From NCBI GenBank assembly GCA_036172665.1, contig JAYKNF010000013.1, positions 1,674,001 to 1,738,000 on the forward strand: a stretch of DNA of 64,000 nt, written 5' to 3'. This document shows positions 19,741 to 31,876 of the stretch, in pieces. Below the pieces are notes generated by a model. That model was not told the origin of the DNA. It saw only the letters and a program-made list of their open reading frames with translations, and ran no database searches. Each line of letters opens with the position of its first letter. Positions within the stretch are counted from its first letter, which is position 1. The translations under genes were made by a program, and so were the position numbers. The stretch comes from Prosopocoilus inquinatus. Its lineage: Eukaryota; Arthropoda; Insecta; Coleoptera; Lucanidae.

Positions 19741-20790
19741 TTGGGTGGCGAACCTAGTCGCTTACTCTGCCTTTTTGGGTTAGGCATTTAGTCGCTAGAT
19801 GTCGTAAGCTTGCAGTGTGCATATAAATCTAGTTCGTTGGCAATAGAATGTTCCAGAATTTTATGCGGAAGTGACGTAGGTTGAAATGCACGCTTCCTAT
19901 TGGTGCAGACTTCGGACAAGGCGGAAGAGTTGGTGACGACCATGTTTCTTTGTTCACTTCATAGTTCACTTTTGAAACGGATTGCGGGGCAAGCAGACGT
20001 TTTCTTGTGCACTCTGTGCTTTTGTGTTATGTGAGTTTTGGTTGGTGGTTTTGAGGGCAAATCCACTGTGCCGACGGCGAATGCCGGAATCTTCCCCGCT
20101 GTTCTTGAAAAGTATCGTGTGAATACTTTTGTCTAAACCTGTATATTACTAGGTAAGTCGCATCCTTTTTTTGATCCGCCATTACGAAGCTAATGCGCTT
20201 TATTTTCTTTTCCGTTAGGTTTTTTTCTTTACCCCTTTGGTTTCTCCTTGTGCTAATTGCTGTTGGTGTAATTTTGGAATCACCACCTCATCGGTGAATA
20301 CCTCGGGAAGTCCCTACCTGGCGCGTGAAACCCCGACTCGAGAACGTCGTCGCGTCTCGGTCGAGTGACGTCACATTTCGGCGTACAACGCGGAAAGTAG
20401 TTTTGGGGACAACCCCTGACCAACACCAGGCAAAGCGGCAGATTTTCTTACTCCTGCGCTGACGGGCAGTTCAAGCCTTGGAGATGACGCCTTGGAAAAG
20501 GACCAAACGCACTTGGAAGAAAATTTCAGGTCCTATTTTGTATATTTCATAACCTACCAGTAGAGCTCAAGTTTACCTCCGCGTCACATTTTTTTTTTTT
20601 TTTGTTCAGTGGACAATTCATTGCTTTGTTGACAAGTTTTAATAACCCATTAACTTACAGTGTAAGAGCAGATCTGTTCCCACTTGCAGTTTTTGCGAGT
20701 TTTATTTTGTCAAGACATTTAGTTGGTTACGACCTTTTATTTATATTTAATGTGGGTCCATTTAAGAGACAATAAAGTTTGGTTCAACTT
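19741..20790 (+). other. Possible spliced noncoding transcript
   Basis: Signals suggesting a transcript: a strong donor ACTAG/GTAAGT at 20153, a branch-like GCTAAT, a pyrimidine tract and TTCCGTTAG ending at 20218. Together they define a 66-bp GT-AG intron. AATAAA follows at 20771-20776 with a GT-rich stretch about 40 bases later. GC content is higher than the flanks and no open frame of note exists. It could be a 5' UTR exon of a gene beyond the window or a long noncoding RNA. Promoter evidence is weak. Confidence 0.3.
19844..19862. promoter_or_regulatory. Heat-shock-element-like sequence
   Basis: TAGAATGTTCCAGAATTTT fits three alternating GAA/TTC pentamers (nGAAnnTTCnnGAAn). CATATAAAT lies 25 bases upstream. 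The TATA-like word sits on the wrong side for a plus-strand heat-shock promoter, so this remains a sequence match only. Confidence 0.3.
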
Positions 20791-22384
20791 TTGATGGTGA
20801 TATTTAACAGGCTGTGTGTGTGGGTGTCAAATTACCGTACCCCCTTGACTTTTACACTCTATCCCCTTGCTGCATTATTATCGTCGCACTCAGCTGAGGC
20901 GAAGTTGGTGGAAACGACTGCTTCGTCATAACACACCTAGGTAATCTCTCCGTTTCCTGGCGCCTTATAAATTCTGAGACGACCCCTTTTACTGTTGGAG
21001 AACCTCGAACCTTCTCCGTTGAGTCAGCCGTGGGCACCCAGGTGTTACCACCGATCAGCTGCGCCTTTCGCACGGTAAGTGTAGTATTCTGTCCCGAACC
21101 TCCAACTTTAGTTAGACTACCACCAAAAAGCCGTGGTTAGGTAGCACAAAGTTTACCCAGAAACGTAAATGCGCCTTTAACGAATATTGTTGCACGAACA
21201 TCGTTTTCATAACGTCGTTTTCAGCAGTAAATGAACGCGGCGAATAAAGTCGTGGTGGGAAACGACCAGCGTGAAGTCATCTCATTCTATTTAAACAATT
21301 TCAGTTTAATCTAAGCTTACCGTGTTACGTGTTACCTTAAAAAGATACGTACAGTTAAAATCACGAAAGATTAACAATTACCTTTTCTTATTTACAATAC
21401 TACGCAATACTATTTGTAATTTTTTTTTTTGCTTCGGTTACTAATGACGCAGACCTCATCTGTCGATGATTTTAACTCTACTCCCGATCTGACTCCTGAC
21501 AATTAAGGAGAACGTTCTGATTCCCTTCTTCTTATGAACAGGATCGCGTGCCCCTGTTGTGGGATGAGCGAAGAAGTAAAGAGAGATGATGGCCGCACGC
21601 AGTGTCAACTGCCGCAACTGTGGAAAGCAAAATGGATCACCACATTCGGACACCTGATGCCGATATGTGGCATGCATCTACATGATCGCAGACGGACGAG
21701 TTAGAAGTCGCTTTATTTTCTAAGTAAATCCGTTCCCGTACGCACCGCATAATTGGGAACGTTTGGTCGTGATGACAGGTGAACGATGGCCAGGTTACCA
21801 TCTTCGTTGGCTAATGAAACGAACGAAACGAAATAAAATTCACGGCTGCCGGCTATGTTGTACGGTTTGTATTTTCAGTTTCACAGTCAGGTTTAACTCT
21901 TACTGGCCAAAAATAACCTTACAGGCCCATCTTCAACTAACGCGGAAGACACCACACGAGTACCAGAAAGAAGATGGAAATTTCCAACACGGTAATTACC
22001 AGAGGCGGATAAATAATGTCGGAATAGGAGGGTTCAGAGCGCTCGATCTCGTTCCGGTTACAGCTAAAATTAAATCGTGTTTTGAAACGTGCGACTAAAT
22101 AAAGACACACGTTTTCATTTTATTTTCTCAACAAATAAACAACGACGACATTTTAATGAACAGAGAACCATTTCGAAGGCAGGCAAATGGTGACAGGCAG
22201 TTTGCCAAGCGGTAACCCGATCATCTTGGACAGTTGGACAACATTAGCGTGCAAACACTTACTGTTCGTACGAATGTTTAAGTTGGGAAAGAGAGAGAGA
22301 AAAACGCAAAGAGAAAAAAGTTTATTTTGTCACTAACGAAGCTGCTTTGAGAAATTCAATATTGTAAAATATGAAACAATTGAA
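20791..22384. other. Unassigned sequence
   Basis: No recognisable gene. A donor-like CACG/GTAAGT occurs at 21075-21076. Short frames at 20852-21073, 21456-21677 (both minus) and 21763-22098 (plus) resemble no family I know and lack supporting signals. Confidence 0.35.
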
Positions 22385-22828
22385 AAAGGACCGGAAAAAT
22401 GTTTAAATTAAATTTTTTTTTTTTAAATTAGTGAAAAAATTTTAAATATGTTTAAAAATTCAAAGTAATATCGAGAAATGAGAAAAGAATTTTTTTAAAC
22501 TTTTTCCTACACTTTTTTCAGACATTTTCCTTCAGTTTTTTTCAAACATTTTCCTTCACTTTTTCTAAACATTCTCCTTCAAAGACACTTTTTTCCTAAC
22601 ATTTTCCTACAATTTTTCAAACATTTCCTTTAATTTTTTTCAAACATTTCCCTTCACTTTTTTCCTAACATTTTCCTTCACTTTTTTCAAACATTTCCTT
22701 TAATGTTTTTCAAACATTTCCCTTCACTTTTTTTCAAACATTTCCTTTAATGTTTTTCAAACATTTCCCTTCACTTTTTTTCAAACATTTTCCTACACTT
22801 TTTTCAAACATTTTCCTACACTTTTTTT
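22385..22828. repeat. T-rich tandem repeat of about 25 bp
   Basis: Imperfect units of the form CTTTTTTTCAAACATTTCC followed by TTTAATG or CTTCA. The pyrimidine-rich composition resembles the extra segment of the long array units. It directly precedes hairpin module copy 2, just as array sequence precedes module copy 1. Confidence 0.75.
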
Positions 22829-22996
22829 CAAGGCCCTAGCTGCCGCGAACCCCCAAAGGCGAGCGGCCCAAACAGCGGGCAGCGCTTTCTTCACCTCTTC
22901 CGTCTCCAAACGAAGCCTCCGTCCAAACAAGCCTCTGTCCACACAAGCCTCTGTACATACCCACAAGTGGGCTCCGCTACGCTCCGCCCACTTGTT
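22829..22996 (+). repeat. Array-flanking module with conserved terminal hairpin, copy 2
   Basis: Matches 7375-7530 (CCTAGCTGCCGCGA, AGGCGAGCGGCCCAAACAGC, GCAGCGCTTTCTTCACCTCT). It ends in a 10-bp stem ACAAGTGGGC (22963-22972) and GCCCACTTGT (22986-22995) with a 13-nt loop unlike that of copy 1. The stem is kept through a compensating change while the loop diverged, suggesting the hairpin itself was maintained. Confidence 0.65.
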
Positions 22997-23248
22997 CATC
23001 TACAAGAGGGAATTGGTTTCTGATTTCTTCGGCAACTCTTTTAATACCATGTGCCAAACAAGTGGTAGACTTCTTTTGCTATAAGAAGTAAATGATGACT
23101 CATCGAAATCTGACCGGCGGCATACGCATAGATAAAGAAAGATATAGATGGGAAAGATAAAATATGTTCTTTTTGCACGAGAACAGCGCCATCTCGTGTC
23201 TCTAGTCACGTACTATTTTAGTTTTCAATTTCATTATTTCAAGTATTA
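22997..23248. other. Unassigned segment with one copy of a 24-bp direct repeat
   Basis: Holds CGCCATCTCGTG...AGTCACG at 23187-23210, identical over 24 bp to 32222-32245 in the same orientation. Both are followed by ACTAT after one differing base. The pair brackets the LINE and P-element block. This segment may be the displaced 3' flank of the P-like element, but no terminal inverted repeat could be matched. Confidence 0.4.
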
Positions 23249-23374
23249 CGGCCTTTTTCATAATCGCACTTTAAAATGACTTTAATACTTTTAACACTTT
23301 AACCTATGCTATTTGCATAGGTTAAAGCGTTAAAGTAAAAGTTAAAGTTTTAAAGTTGATTATGGAAACGGCCG
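23249..23374. mobile_element. Foldback MITE with TTA target duplication
   Basis: Arms of about 58 bp starting CGGCC (left CGGCCTTTTTCATAATCGCA; the right arm complements CGGCCGTTTCCATAATCAAC) meet at CCTATGC/GCATAGG. Flanking TTA at 23246-23248 and 23375-23377 fits the 3-bp duplication of PIF/Harbinger-type elements. No coding capacity. Confidence 0.8.
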
Positions 23375-23760
23375 TTAATTTAAAATATAATTTTTTTATT
23401 AACGCAAGTTCTTGTTCGATGTTTGATATAACTCAATTTTAGGAAAAATTTAATTCTGTTTCAGACATTACAATTACCGATGTACCTATTTGTTAGAAGG
23501 ACAATTATTTTTTTTTTATTTGAAATGGTTTTGTATTCTTTCTTATCGTTAACAATTCACTTCAGAACAATTAATCAGTTATGAGCTAATTATGTTATTT
23601 ATATTATTATAATGAGACAATTAAGTATTGCACAGTTAAATGTAAGATCATTACTAGCAAGTTTTTTTGATCTCAAAGAACTTATTCTTAGTAATAATTT
23701 TGATATCGTTTTGATGTGCGAAACATGGCTAAATGAAAACATTCTCACTGAAAACATTAT

Positions 23761-24067
23761 GAACATATAAAATAGCGACATCTTACTATCGCTTTTTGAC
23801 CTAACATTGCAGTAGGATAGACAAATTGAAGCGGGATTTGCTCCTACTGCAATGTTAGGTCAAAAAGCGATAGTAAGATGTCGCTATTTTATATGTTCAT
23901 CATTCTTAATTCGCATTTGCGAATAAATTGGGCAAGTCGTTTTTGGTCTGCAGTGGGAATGTCGAGCTACGTTTCTGCTGAAGAAGCCCCAAGCAGGGCT
24001 GAAACAGCTGTCCAGAGGCTGCTCGAGGTTCTCACTGCAATCAAAAACGATTTGCACAAAATTTTTT
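23761..24067 (+). mobile_element. Hammerhead-bearing small element, copy 3
   Basis: A 307-bp insertion flanked by the 12-bp duplication TGAAAACATTAT (23749-23760 and 24068-24079). It opens with a perfect inverted pair of about 55 bp around a short loop (GAACATATAAAATAG... and ...CTATTTTATATGTTC), then the spacer, the ribozyme and a T-rich end CACAAAATTTTTT. It sits in the coding frame of an otherwise intact LINE, so it moved recently. Confidence 0.88.
23950..24038 (+). ncRNA. Hammerhead ribozyme motif, copy 3
   Basis: Same 89-nt organisation as 12282-12370, with CTGAAGA at 23978-23984, stem II AGCCC/GGGCT, GAAA at 24001-24004, and the predicted cut after the GTC ending at 24012. Stem I and the core are intact. 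Being in the plus-strand frame of the LINE, LINE transcripts would also contain it. Confidence 0.85.
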
Positions 24068-27000
24068 TGAAAACATTATGATTAATGGTTATGATTTATT
24101 GAGAAAAGATCGGCAGAGTAGAGGTGGAGGCGTTGGAGTTTACATAAAAAAGGACATTAAATTTTCAATTATAAACATGGAAAAAAATGACGATATAGAG
24201 CAACTATGGCTATCTGTTAATATTTCTAAATGCAAATATTGCATTGGCGTCGTATATCGTCCACCTAATATTAACTATAACATTTTTATAGAATCGTTGG
24301 AGGAACTTCTGTCTTTATTAATACCAATGCACGATGAAGTCTTATTAGGTGGTGACTTTAATAATAATCTGTTGAATGTGAACGACATATGCACGGTAAA
24401 ATTTTATGAAATGTTAGACTTATATGGTCTTTCTCAATTAATAAATGAGCCTACCAGACTGACGCTTTCTTCAGTAACCTTAATTGATTTGCTAATTTGT
24501 TCCAATGTTAGCCATGTAGCAGATGTTTGTGTTGAGAGCGTAAATCATATCTCAGATCATGAGCTTATATCATGTAAACTTTTACAGAGTGCAAAAGCTG
24601 AAGTTCCAGTCAAAAAACTATTTCGAGACTTTAAGTATTTTGACTATAATGCTTTTAAAGCAGACCTTGAAGCGACCAATTTCGATGATATTTATTATAT
24701 GAATAACATTGATGACATGGTTAATTATTTAAATAATAATATATGTAATCTATTTGATATTCATGCGCCACTAAAGTATTGTTACATTACAAAGCCCAAA
24801 AAACCATGGCTTACTGACAACGTGAAACTAATGATGAAACTGCGTGATGATGCTCACCGTCGCTATAAATTATCACGTTCTCCTCAGCATTTCGAATACT
24901 ATAAAACTTTACGAAACTTAACAAATGCTGCCGTCAAAACTGAAAAGAAAGCATACTTAAATTACAGGCTGCGTCACAGTAATCGAAATACTGTGTGGAA
25001 AGATATTAAGGATCTAAGTATTTATTCTAAGCCCAGTAACACTTATATCCCTACGCAATTATCTGATGCAAATCAAATTAATGATTACTTTATAGATTCC
25101 CTTTCGAATAACTCACCTGATGACGAAATTTTACAGTTTTACAGACTTAATTTGCACCCAAATGTTCGGAATACTTTTAAATTCACAGGTGTTACAGAAG
25201 CTGAAATAAGTAAATTGTTATGCTCCATTAACACGAATGCAAATGGATGCGATGGAATTAATATTAAAATGCTTAGTTTCTGTTGCCCTCGTATAATACC
25301 CTTTATCACTCACATAATTAACTTTTCCATACTAAATATGGTGTTTCCTAAAGTTTGGAAAATAGCTCATGTTATTCCGATTTCGAAAGTATTAGAACCT
25401 ACTGATTTCAAAGACTTAAGACCAATAAGTTTATTGCCAATAATGTCCAAGCTACTAGAAAGAATCATGTGCAAGCAAATCATGAATTATCTGAATGACT
25501 ATAACTTGTTACCAAATAATCAATCAGGTTTTTGTAAAAATTATAGCTGTTCTACACCTCTTATGCATATTACTGATGAGATCCTGAATGCAGCTGATCG
25601 GGATGAACTCACGGCACTGATTCTTTTAGACTTTTCTAGAGCTTTTGAGACGGTCAACCACAAGTTAGTTCTATCAATTTTGCGCTTTGTTGGGTTCGGA
25701 AACTGTGCTGAATCTTTTATAGCTAGTTACTTAAATGATAGGTATCAAATAATAAATATTCACCATAATTACTCTAATGCACGTGCAGTTAAGACCGGTG
25801 TTCCTCAGGGCTCAATTTTAGGGCCATTACTGTTTACTTTATACACCAGTCATTTAAGCAAATGTCTCGAGTATTGTACTAGTCATTATTATGCTGATGA
25901 TACTCAATTATATTATTCATTTAAAGCCAGCGATATTGAACAAGCAAATCAATTTATCAATTCCGATATCTTGAATTTATCTCGAGTGTCTAAGCAACAT
26001 TGTTTAATTTTAAACCCAAAAAAATCTGTAGTAATGCTCTTCGGAAAAACGTTTCAACGTAAACTTTCGACTAACTTACTTAATATTAAAATAGGTGAAG
26101 AGAGGGTACCATGTTCCGAATCTGCTAGAAACTTGGGACTTGTTTTGGATACAGATGTTCGATTTGTTAAGCATATTAATAATTGCATTAAAAAAGTGTT
26201 TACTAATATAAAATTACTATATGCTAATAAATCAGTTCTCAACATTGCAACTAGAACAATGCTTTGTGAATCCCTGGTCTTATCGCATTTTACATTTGCA
26301 GATATAGTGTACGGTCCTTGTTTAGACTCGTTAACGAGTAAAAGAATTCAAAGAGTTCAGAACACCTGTGTACGCCTCATATACGGTTTAAGAAGTAGAG
26401 AACGGGTATCATTTAAATTAAAAGAAATGCATTGGTTAAATATGGCTAACAGGCGTAAGCTTCATTTAGCAAGTTTCTGTATTAAACTTATTCATGAAAA
26501 AGCTCCATCTTACCTTTATAATAAAATACGATTTAGAACAGATGTGCACAATATAAACATTCGTCATAAAAATGTAATAACTCCACCTCTACATAGAACT
26601 GCTCTTTTTGAAAGATCGTTTCATTATAATATTGCCACTATATTTAATGCACTATCTGATGACTTAAAAATCTTAAACAAAGTTCAATTCAAAAATAAAT
26701 ATAGCTATGCTTTGCATGTGAAACAAATGTAAAATAGTTGTATTTATGTAACTAGATCGCCGAAATTTGGAAGTAATTTTTCACATAGTGTGTATATTTA
26801 TTTATTTTTTTCTTCTAAGTACAACTTTATTTGCTTAAAAAAAAAACTGTATACTGTCAAAACTTGCATTCTTATCTCCCTTCTCGTTAATTAGAAGTGT
26901 AAGGTTAAGTGGAAGAACAGTGCAACCTGGTTGCAACTGAACTTCGCCTCTTGGTTCGAATGAACCCTATGTCTAATTTTGTTAATTAGGATTTTGTTTA

Positions 27001-29460
27001 CATTTGGGCCAATAAAGAATATTATTATTATTATAATTAATGTTAAATTTAAGTGTGACAAATTTTCTGCGAATATTTCCTGTGTTTCAAAAATTTTTGG
27101 TGTGCTAATAACTTAATAGGGTCATTACTATTATACTGAATTTTACCCTTCGAAATTTTATTAATATTCTTGCACCACGTGTATAAATGAAATTCTACTG
27201 TAGAAGTAATAACTAAATCTAAGACATCGTGTTCCTTACAACTTAACATTTCATTTTTTATATTTGCCAATAATATAAATTTTAATGTGCTGGCAACATT
27301 ACTTTTGTAACAAATACCCGGTAGAGTATTATCTAAAATATATATGCATTTTTTAAATAATTTATTAAATGTTGTTGAAGGAGACAGCAAGGAATTTGGG
27401 CGAAAACTTCTATTTTTGATAATAAAACCATCCTCCTCACTGAGCTGGTTGATATTGCCAATTAAATCAAACTTACATGTATTACAACTTTTAACCTTTT
27501 TAAAAATTTTTCTTGCTATGTAACCAGCTATGTAGCTCAGTGTACTAGTTTTTATTAAAGAATAATTTAAATTATCAGGTATAATAATTTCGTCAGTTAT
27601 ATCTTCCAAGAGTATTGGTTCGTGGACAATTTCACGTTCTTCACATAAAAATTCTTTAAAAGGATGCAGTATTTGTGCAGTGTCATCTTCACAGTTTGCA
27701 TTACAGCTAATTGCAGCTAATTGAGGCAATATTACCTACAATAATCGATTTGAAGGATGCAATGAACGAAGAACACGTAGGGTAAACATGACTTCTAATA
27801 CGACCGAAAAAGTTTTCCACGGGATCTTGATTTATGTTACGTGGACATAAATATTTAAAACCCTCATTTCTCAATTTTCTCCATATGTATACAAATGCTT
27901 TTAATGTATGGTACCAGTTTTTTACCGAAGGAGGCACAACTTTATTTCTCCTTTCATGAAAAAACTCCATTGATTGGAAAACTTTTATTGCACCTTGCCA
28001 GAACTGTTCATGCTTACTGTTTTCACTAACAGCACACCGGAGCTCCTTTCCACTTTTATCTCTTAAAACTGCACCATTGACACTATCAAACGTTTGGTCC
28101 ATAAATAATAAAAATTCGGCTGTTTCAGCAGCGCGAGGAGGCATGTGCTGAGAACCTGCAAGATAAAAATAATTTCTGATTTCCCTTTCAAAAGAAGTAT
28201 AATTGTGTATAGAAATGTACCCACCTAATCGTCCTAATCCACGCATTACAGCTGCAACACGCTGACTAAGAACTTAAGCCGCAACACTGACTTTCATTTT
28301 CTTTAAGTTCTTTATATGAACGTCTGTTAGTTTGTTACACATTCTATATTCTTCCTTGTCCTCTTCCAATTCATATAGTCTCTTTATATCTTCCCATGAG
28401 GCAATTTCAGTTTTATTATTTCGCCAAGTAAAACGACAATTGTTTGCAAATAAGTTATTTCTGATTCCCTTTAATAAATGTCGTGGATCAAAAAAGGGCA
28501 CCACTTCTTCTCCATCCACAAGAAACCCGAAATATGTACTTTCCATGCTATTTGAAATGCAGTATTGTCTCGTTTCTTCATACAACATATTAATTGCTTT
28601 CATGTTTGCACTACTTTGATCACAGACGATTCCTATAACTTTTAATCCTACTGATCTTGCTTCTTGAATGACAAGTCTGACGCATTTTGAAATGTAATTT
28701 GTTTTCATACCCCCACCATTAAAAAAGTAGCATAAAGGCTGTTTCCACTTTTTATGTATACCTCTTGCCATGAATACCATAGCTTTATCTGCAAGTATAG
28801 GTGCTCTGTCACTAAATCCATTATCTTGAAAGCCAATAATAATATCCTTGCTTCTACTATAGAATAATGAAGGTTCCAGTGCAATTTCATCAAATATTAT
28901 TGTACAATATCTGTCTTCTATTTTCAGTTTTTCTACTTGTATTTTCAAGCTATTCATCATAACACTGTTAATACCACCCTGTAAAGGAATTTTCTTCAAT
29001 AAATTATTTAACGTTTTTATACATGGTAGAGCAAAATAATTACAGAGTAATCGATAGCCCTTTGGACTGTTTTTCATTAAGGTCAATGCAAGGAGTTTAT
29101 CATCAACAGAAAATCTTCTACCTTTAGGATTTTTTTTTTTGTAAACGTAATTGCATTTGCACAAAATTGTATGATGTAGGATTAAGTCTCAAACTTAAAT
29201 ACGTTGATGAGGTTAAAACTTCTTCTGCTTTTTTAAGACGTGTCTTGAGGTTTGCTCGTTCTACAAATAAACGTTTTGCGGTTTTCCTCAAGTCACCTAC
29301 TATTCGGTAAAGCTTTCTTGCTCTTGGGGTTAATTGATTATTTGTTGTCACTCCTAAAGAACAAAGAACATTGCTTCGTTTTGATAGATCTGAAATGCAT
29401 AATTAACATTTAGTAATAAATCTCATGTACAGATGACTTCAAATTTAGTCACTGATAATA

Positions 29461-29998
29461 CGGGGTGGGCCATTGAAATCGATATGTTGCATAAGTGAGT
29501 TATCCACCAAACTTATGCTTTTTTAAATGGAATGTACTAATTTTTATTACACATTTCGATAGATCTCTTAAAAATAAGCATTTTCAATTCAGCAACTATA
29601 GCCCTAAATCGAAGTATTCGCAATCTACAGCTATTCAATGGAATTGAAGAGCTTTAAATTTTTTGAGAAATATAAATTTTTAAGTTTTAATTCTTTCTGT
29701 GCAAACGTACATTGAATAGCTGTAGACTGCCAATGCTTCGATTTAGGGCTATAGTTGTTTAATAAAAAAAATGCTTATTTTTAAGAAATCTGTCGAAATG
29801 TAAAATAAAAATTAGTACATTCTGTTTAAAAAAGCATAAGTTTGGTGGATATCTCACTTATGGAACATCCTGTATATGTGAAAATAATTTTCTGTAATAG
29901 TGCTCATTACAGGCGATAACTTTTGTAGAGGACGTTTTGTTTTATAATTAACAGTTCAGACGCTATTGAAGAAATCGATACTAATGGCCCCCATCCTG
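29461..29998. mobile_element. Chimeric foldback MITE in P-element intron 3
   Basis: Two nested inverted pairs. The inner pair has arms of about 150 bp (CATAAGTGAGTTATCCACCA ... matching ... GGATATCTCACTTATG) and ends CATCCTG at 29873 before TA. The outer pair uses CGGGGTGGGCCATT at 29461 and its partner AATGGCCCCCATCCTG at 29998, again flanked by TA. The left ends of the two appear fused, so one element probably inserted into or recombined with another. TA flanks and CAGG(G/A)TG ends suggest Tc1/mariner-type MITEs. Confidence 0.7.
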
Positions 29999-30251
29999 TA
30001 TATGTTACGTAAGTTATATTAGTGAATTTAATTTGATAGAATATTATTTATACTTTATGGTATTTTAATAGAATTACCTTTGCATCTCCCAAAATTTACT
30101 GAGTGATTAGGAGTTGACCTTTCGATACATGTCTTTTTTTCCAGAAACCCAAGGACTGCCTACAACAACAGTTGCAATTAAAATAAAAGAAGCCTTCATT
30201 CACAGTTTTCTTTTTTATTAATGATTGGCTTTGTTCAATGTGTGACAAATA

Positions 30252-30642
30252 CAGGGTGATTGCGAAGTAAGTACACAAATTTAAACCTGTAATGTACCAC
30301 CATAAATGAGAAAGATTGAACTCATATGTCCTTAACAAAAGTCTTACGCATTTCGAGAAAATCGAAAGATAAGAAATAAGCGTACGCCTATGCTTTTGAG
30401 ATAGGTCTGGAAACATTGGCACAAAAAAAAAAATTTTTGCCAATGTTTCCTGACCTGACAAATTTTTTTTTGTGCCAACGTTTCCTGACTAATCTCAAAC
30501 GCATAGGCGTATGCTTATTTCTTATCTTTCAATTTTCTCGAAAAGTGTAAGACTTTTGTTAAGGACATATGAGTTCAATCTTTCTCATTTACGGTGGTAC
30601 ATTATAGGTTTCAGTTTGTGCACTTACTTCGCAATCACCCTG
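30252..30642. mobile_element. Foldback MITE (CAGGGTG ends, TA duplication)
   Basis: 391 bp with arms of about 190 bp. The left arm starts CAGGGTGATTGCGAAGTAAG; the right arm ends CTTACTTCGCAATCACCCTG. TA lies on both sides. It is in P-element intron 3 and has no coding capacity. CAGGGTG ends with TA duplication indicate a Tc1/mariner-mobilised MITE. Confidence 0.85.
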
Positions 30643-31371
30643 TATAGCAATTCACATAATTTGTGATTTTAATAAACGACCTTTAAGAAAATAAGAACTA
30701 AATTAAAGTTCACTTGTCATCTTTTTTGAGACATGTCGAATTATTTATCTTTTTACTGAAATTTTTTGTAAACTGTGAATTGGAGAGATCCACTCAATGA
30801 CACTTTGCCATACTCTTAAAAAAAAAACATACCTTCTCCTACTGTTAGCTTATTGGTGACTATTAATTCAGGAATTTCTGTGTCTAAATCCATTTCTACA
30901 ACATTGGTGGAAGGTCTTCCACTTTCTGTTACCATTTCCTCATGCTCCAGCATAAGATTTATACTAGATGAAGAAGCTTGATCAATTTCCATTATGAAAT
31001 TAGAGACAGATTCTTTATGTACATTGTAAATCATCTCGGTTTCAGTTGTGGACAATTGCTGCTCAGTAAAGACTAAAAAATAAGCACACATTAAGCCAAA
31101 AATTGTAATTACATTACATAATTATACATATGAATTACAAAGCATTAAATGAGACTGGTACCTTGTGTTTGAGATGATAAATGCAGTGATAGTACACTAT
31201 CAAATTTAAAATTAGCTCCACGTCGACCAATAATTTTCTCTTCTTGGGAAAAGTGTATGTCACATACCCGATAATTCTTTCTTAGTTCTTCGGCTTTCAT
31301 TAAAAAAAGCTCATGATTCTGCACTTTCTTCAACCATAATTTATAAATCTACAAATACATAACAAACATTA

Positions 31372-31876
31372 TACACTGCCTTTTTCTTAACTGTGGCCAT
31401 AAGGTTTTACGTGCTAAAAATTTTGCCTCATGTTAACTTATGTTCTACTGAAAATTGCAAGCAAATTTTTGTTCGTAATATTCAATTGCATAATTTACTG
31501 CAAAATACACATTGCCAAAATAAGAGGTGCGTCATTATTTTAGTTAATTTAATATGAAAAGCTGAAATTGTTAACGGGTAAATACGAATCGAATAGGTCA
31601 AAGTCAAAGATTAATTCGTCACCCAGACATTTTAGAGGGCAGCGACTAATTTATTTCCAACATGAACCTACTCGATTGATATTTATTCAATAAAAATTTT
31701 GTCTTTAATATTAAAATAATTAAATTAATGACGCACCTCTTATTCTGGTAATGCATATTTTATAATAAATTATGTAACTGATTATTAGAAACAAAAATCT
31801 GCTTGCAATTTTCACCAGAACATCGACGCAAAATTTTTAGCACGTACCCTATGGCCACAGTTAAAAAAAAGCACTA
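31372..31876. mobile_element. Long foldback MITE in P-element intron 1
   Basis: About 500 bp with arms of roughly 170 bp sharing TTAACTGTGGCCATA, CGTGCTAAAAATTTTGC, GAAAATTGCAAGCA and AAGAGGTGCG. The unpaired centre is about 150 bp. Likely TA flanks at 31372 and 31875, though the outermost bases are not perfectly matched. It fills most of the 579-bp intron 1. Confidence 0.75.

Larger units (their letters stand above)
23612..26732 (+). pseudogene. LINE endonuclease-reverse transcriptase, interrupted by one insertion
   Basis: The ATG at 23612 gives the first 50 residues (LNVRSLLASFFDLKELI, MCETWL). After the insertion at 23761-24067 the frame resumes at the ATG at 24078 for 884 uninterrupted codons. 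Endonuclease landmarks: VVYRPPN, LGGDFNNN, ISDHELIS. RT landmarks: FKDLRPISLLPIMSKLLERI, NQSGFCKNYSCST, LLDFSRAFETVNH, TGVPQGSILGPLLFTLY and YYADDTQ, with YADD at 25890-25901 (residue 605 of the downstream part). Removing the insertion and one duplication would leave an open frame of about 930 codons. The insertion is the only visible lesion. Confidence 0.9.
23378..27043 (+). mobile_element. Well-preserved LINE (Jockey/CR1-like group)
   Basis: Non-LTR retrotransposon with about 230 bp upstream of its pol frame, a single endonuclease-RT frame, a 3' UTR of about 310 bp, AATAAAG near 27011 and a short ATTATTATTATT tail near 27019. No first open frame was seen; the copy may be 5'-truncated. It lies just downstream of the P-like transposase stop codon (27049, minus strand), so it probably landed in the 3' flank of that element. 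A hammerhead-bearing element splits its endonuclease domain. Confidence 0.82.

Noticed and set aside
26953..26966. GGTTCGAATGAACC as a tRNA T-arm
   Set aside because: It lies in the LINE 3' UTR, and no acceptor, D or anticodon arm could be placed around it.
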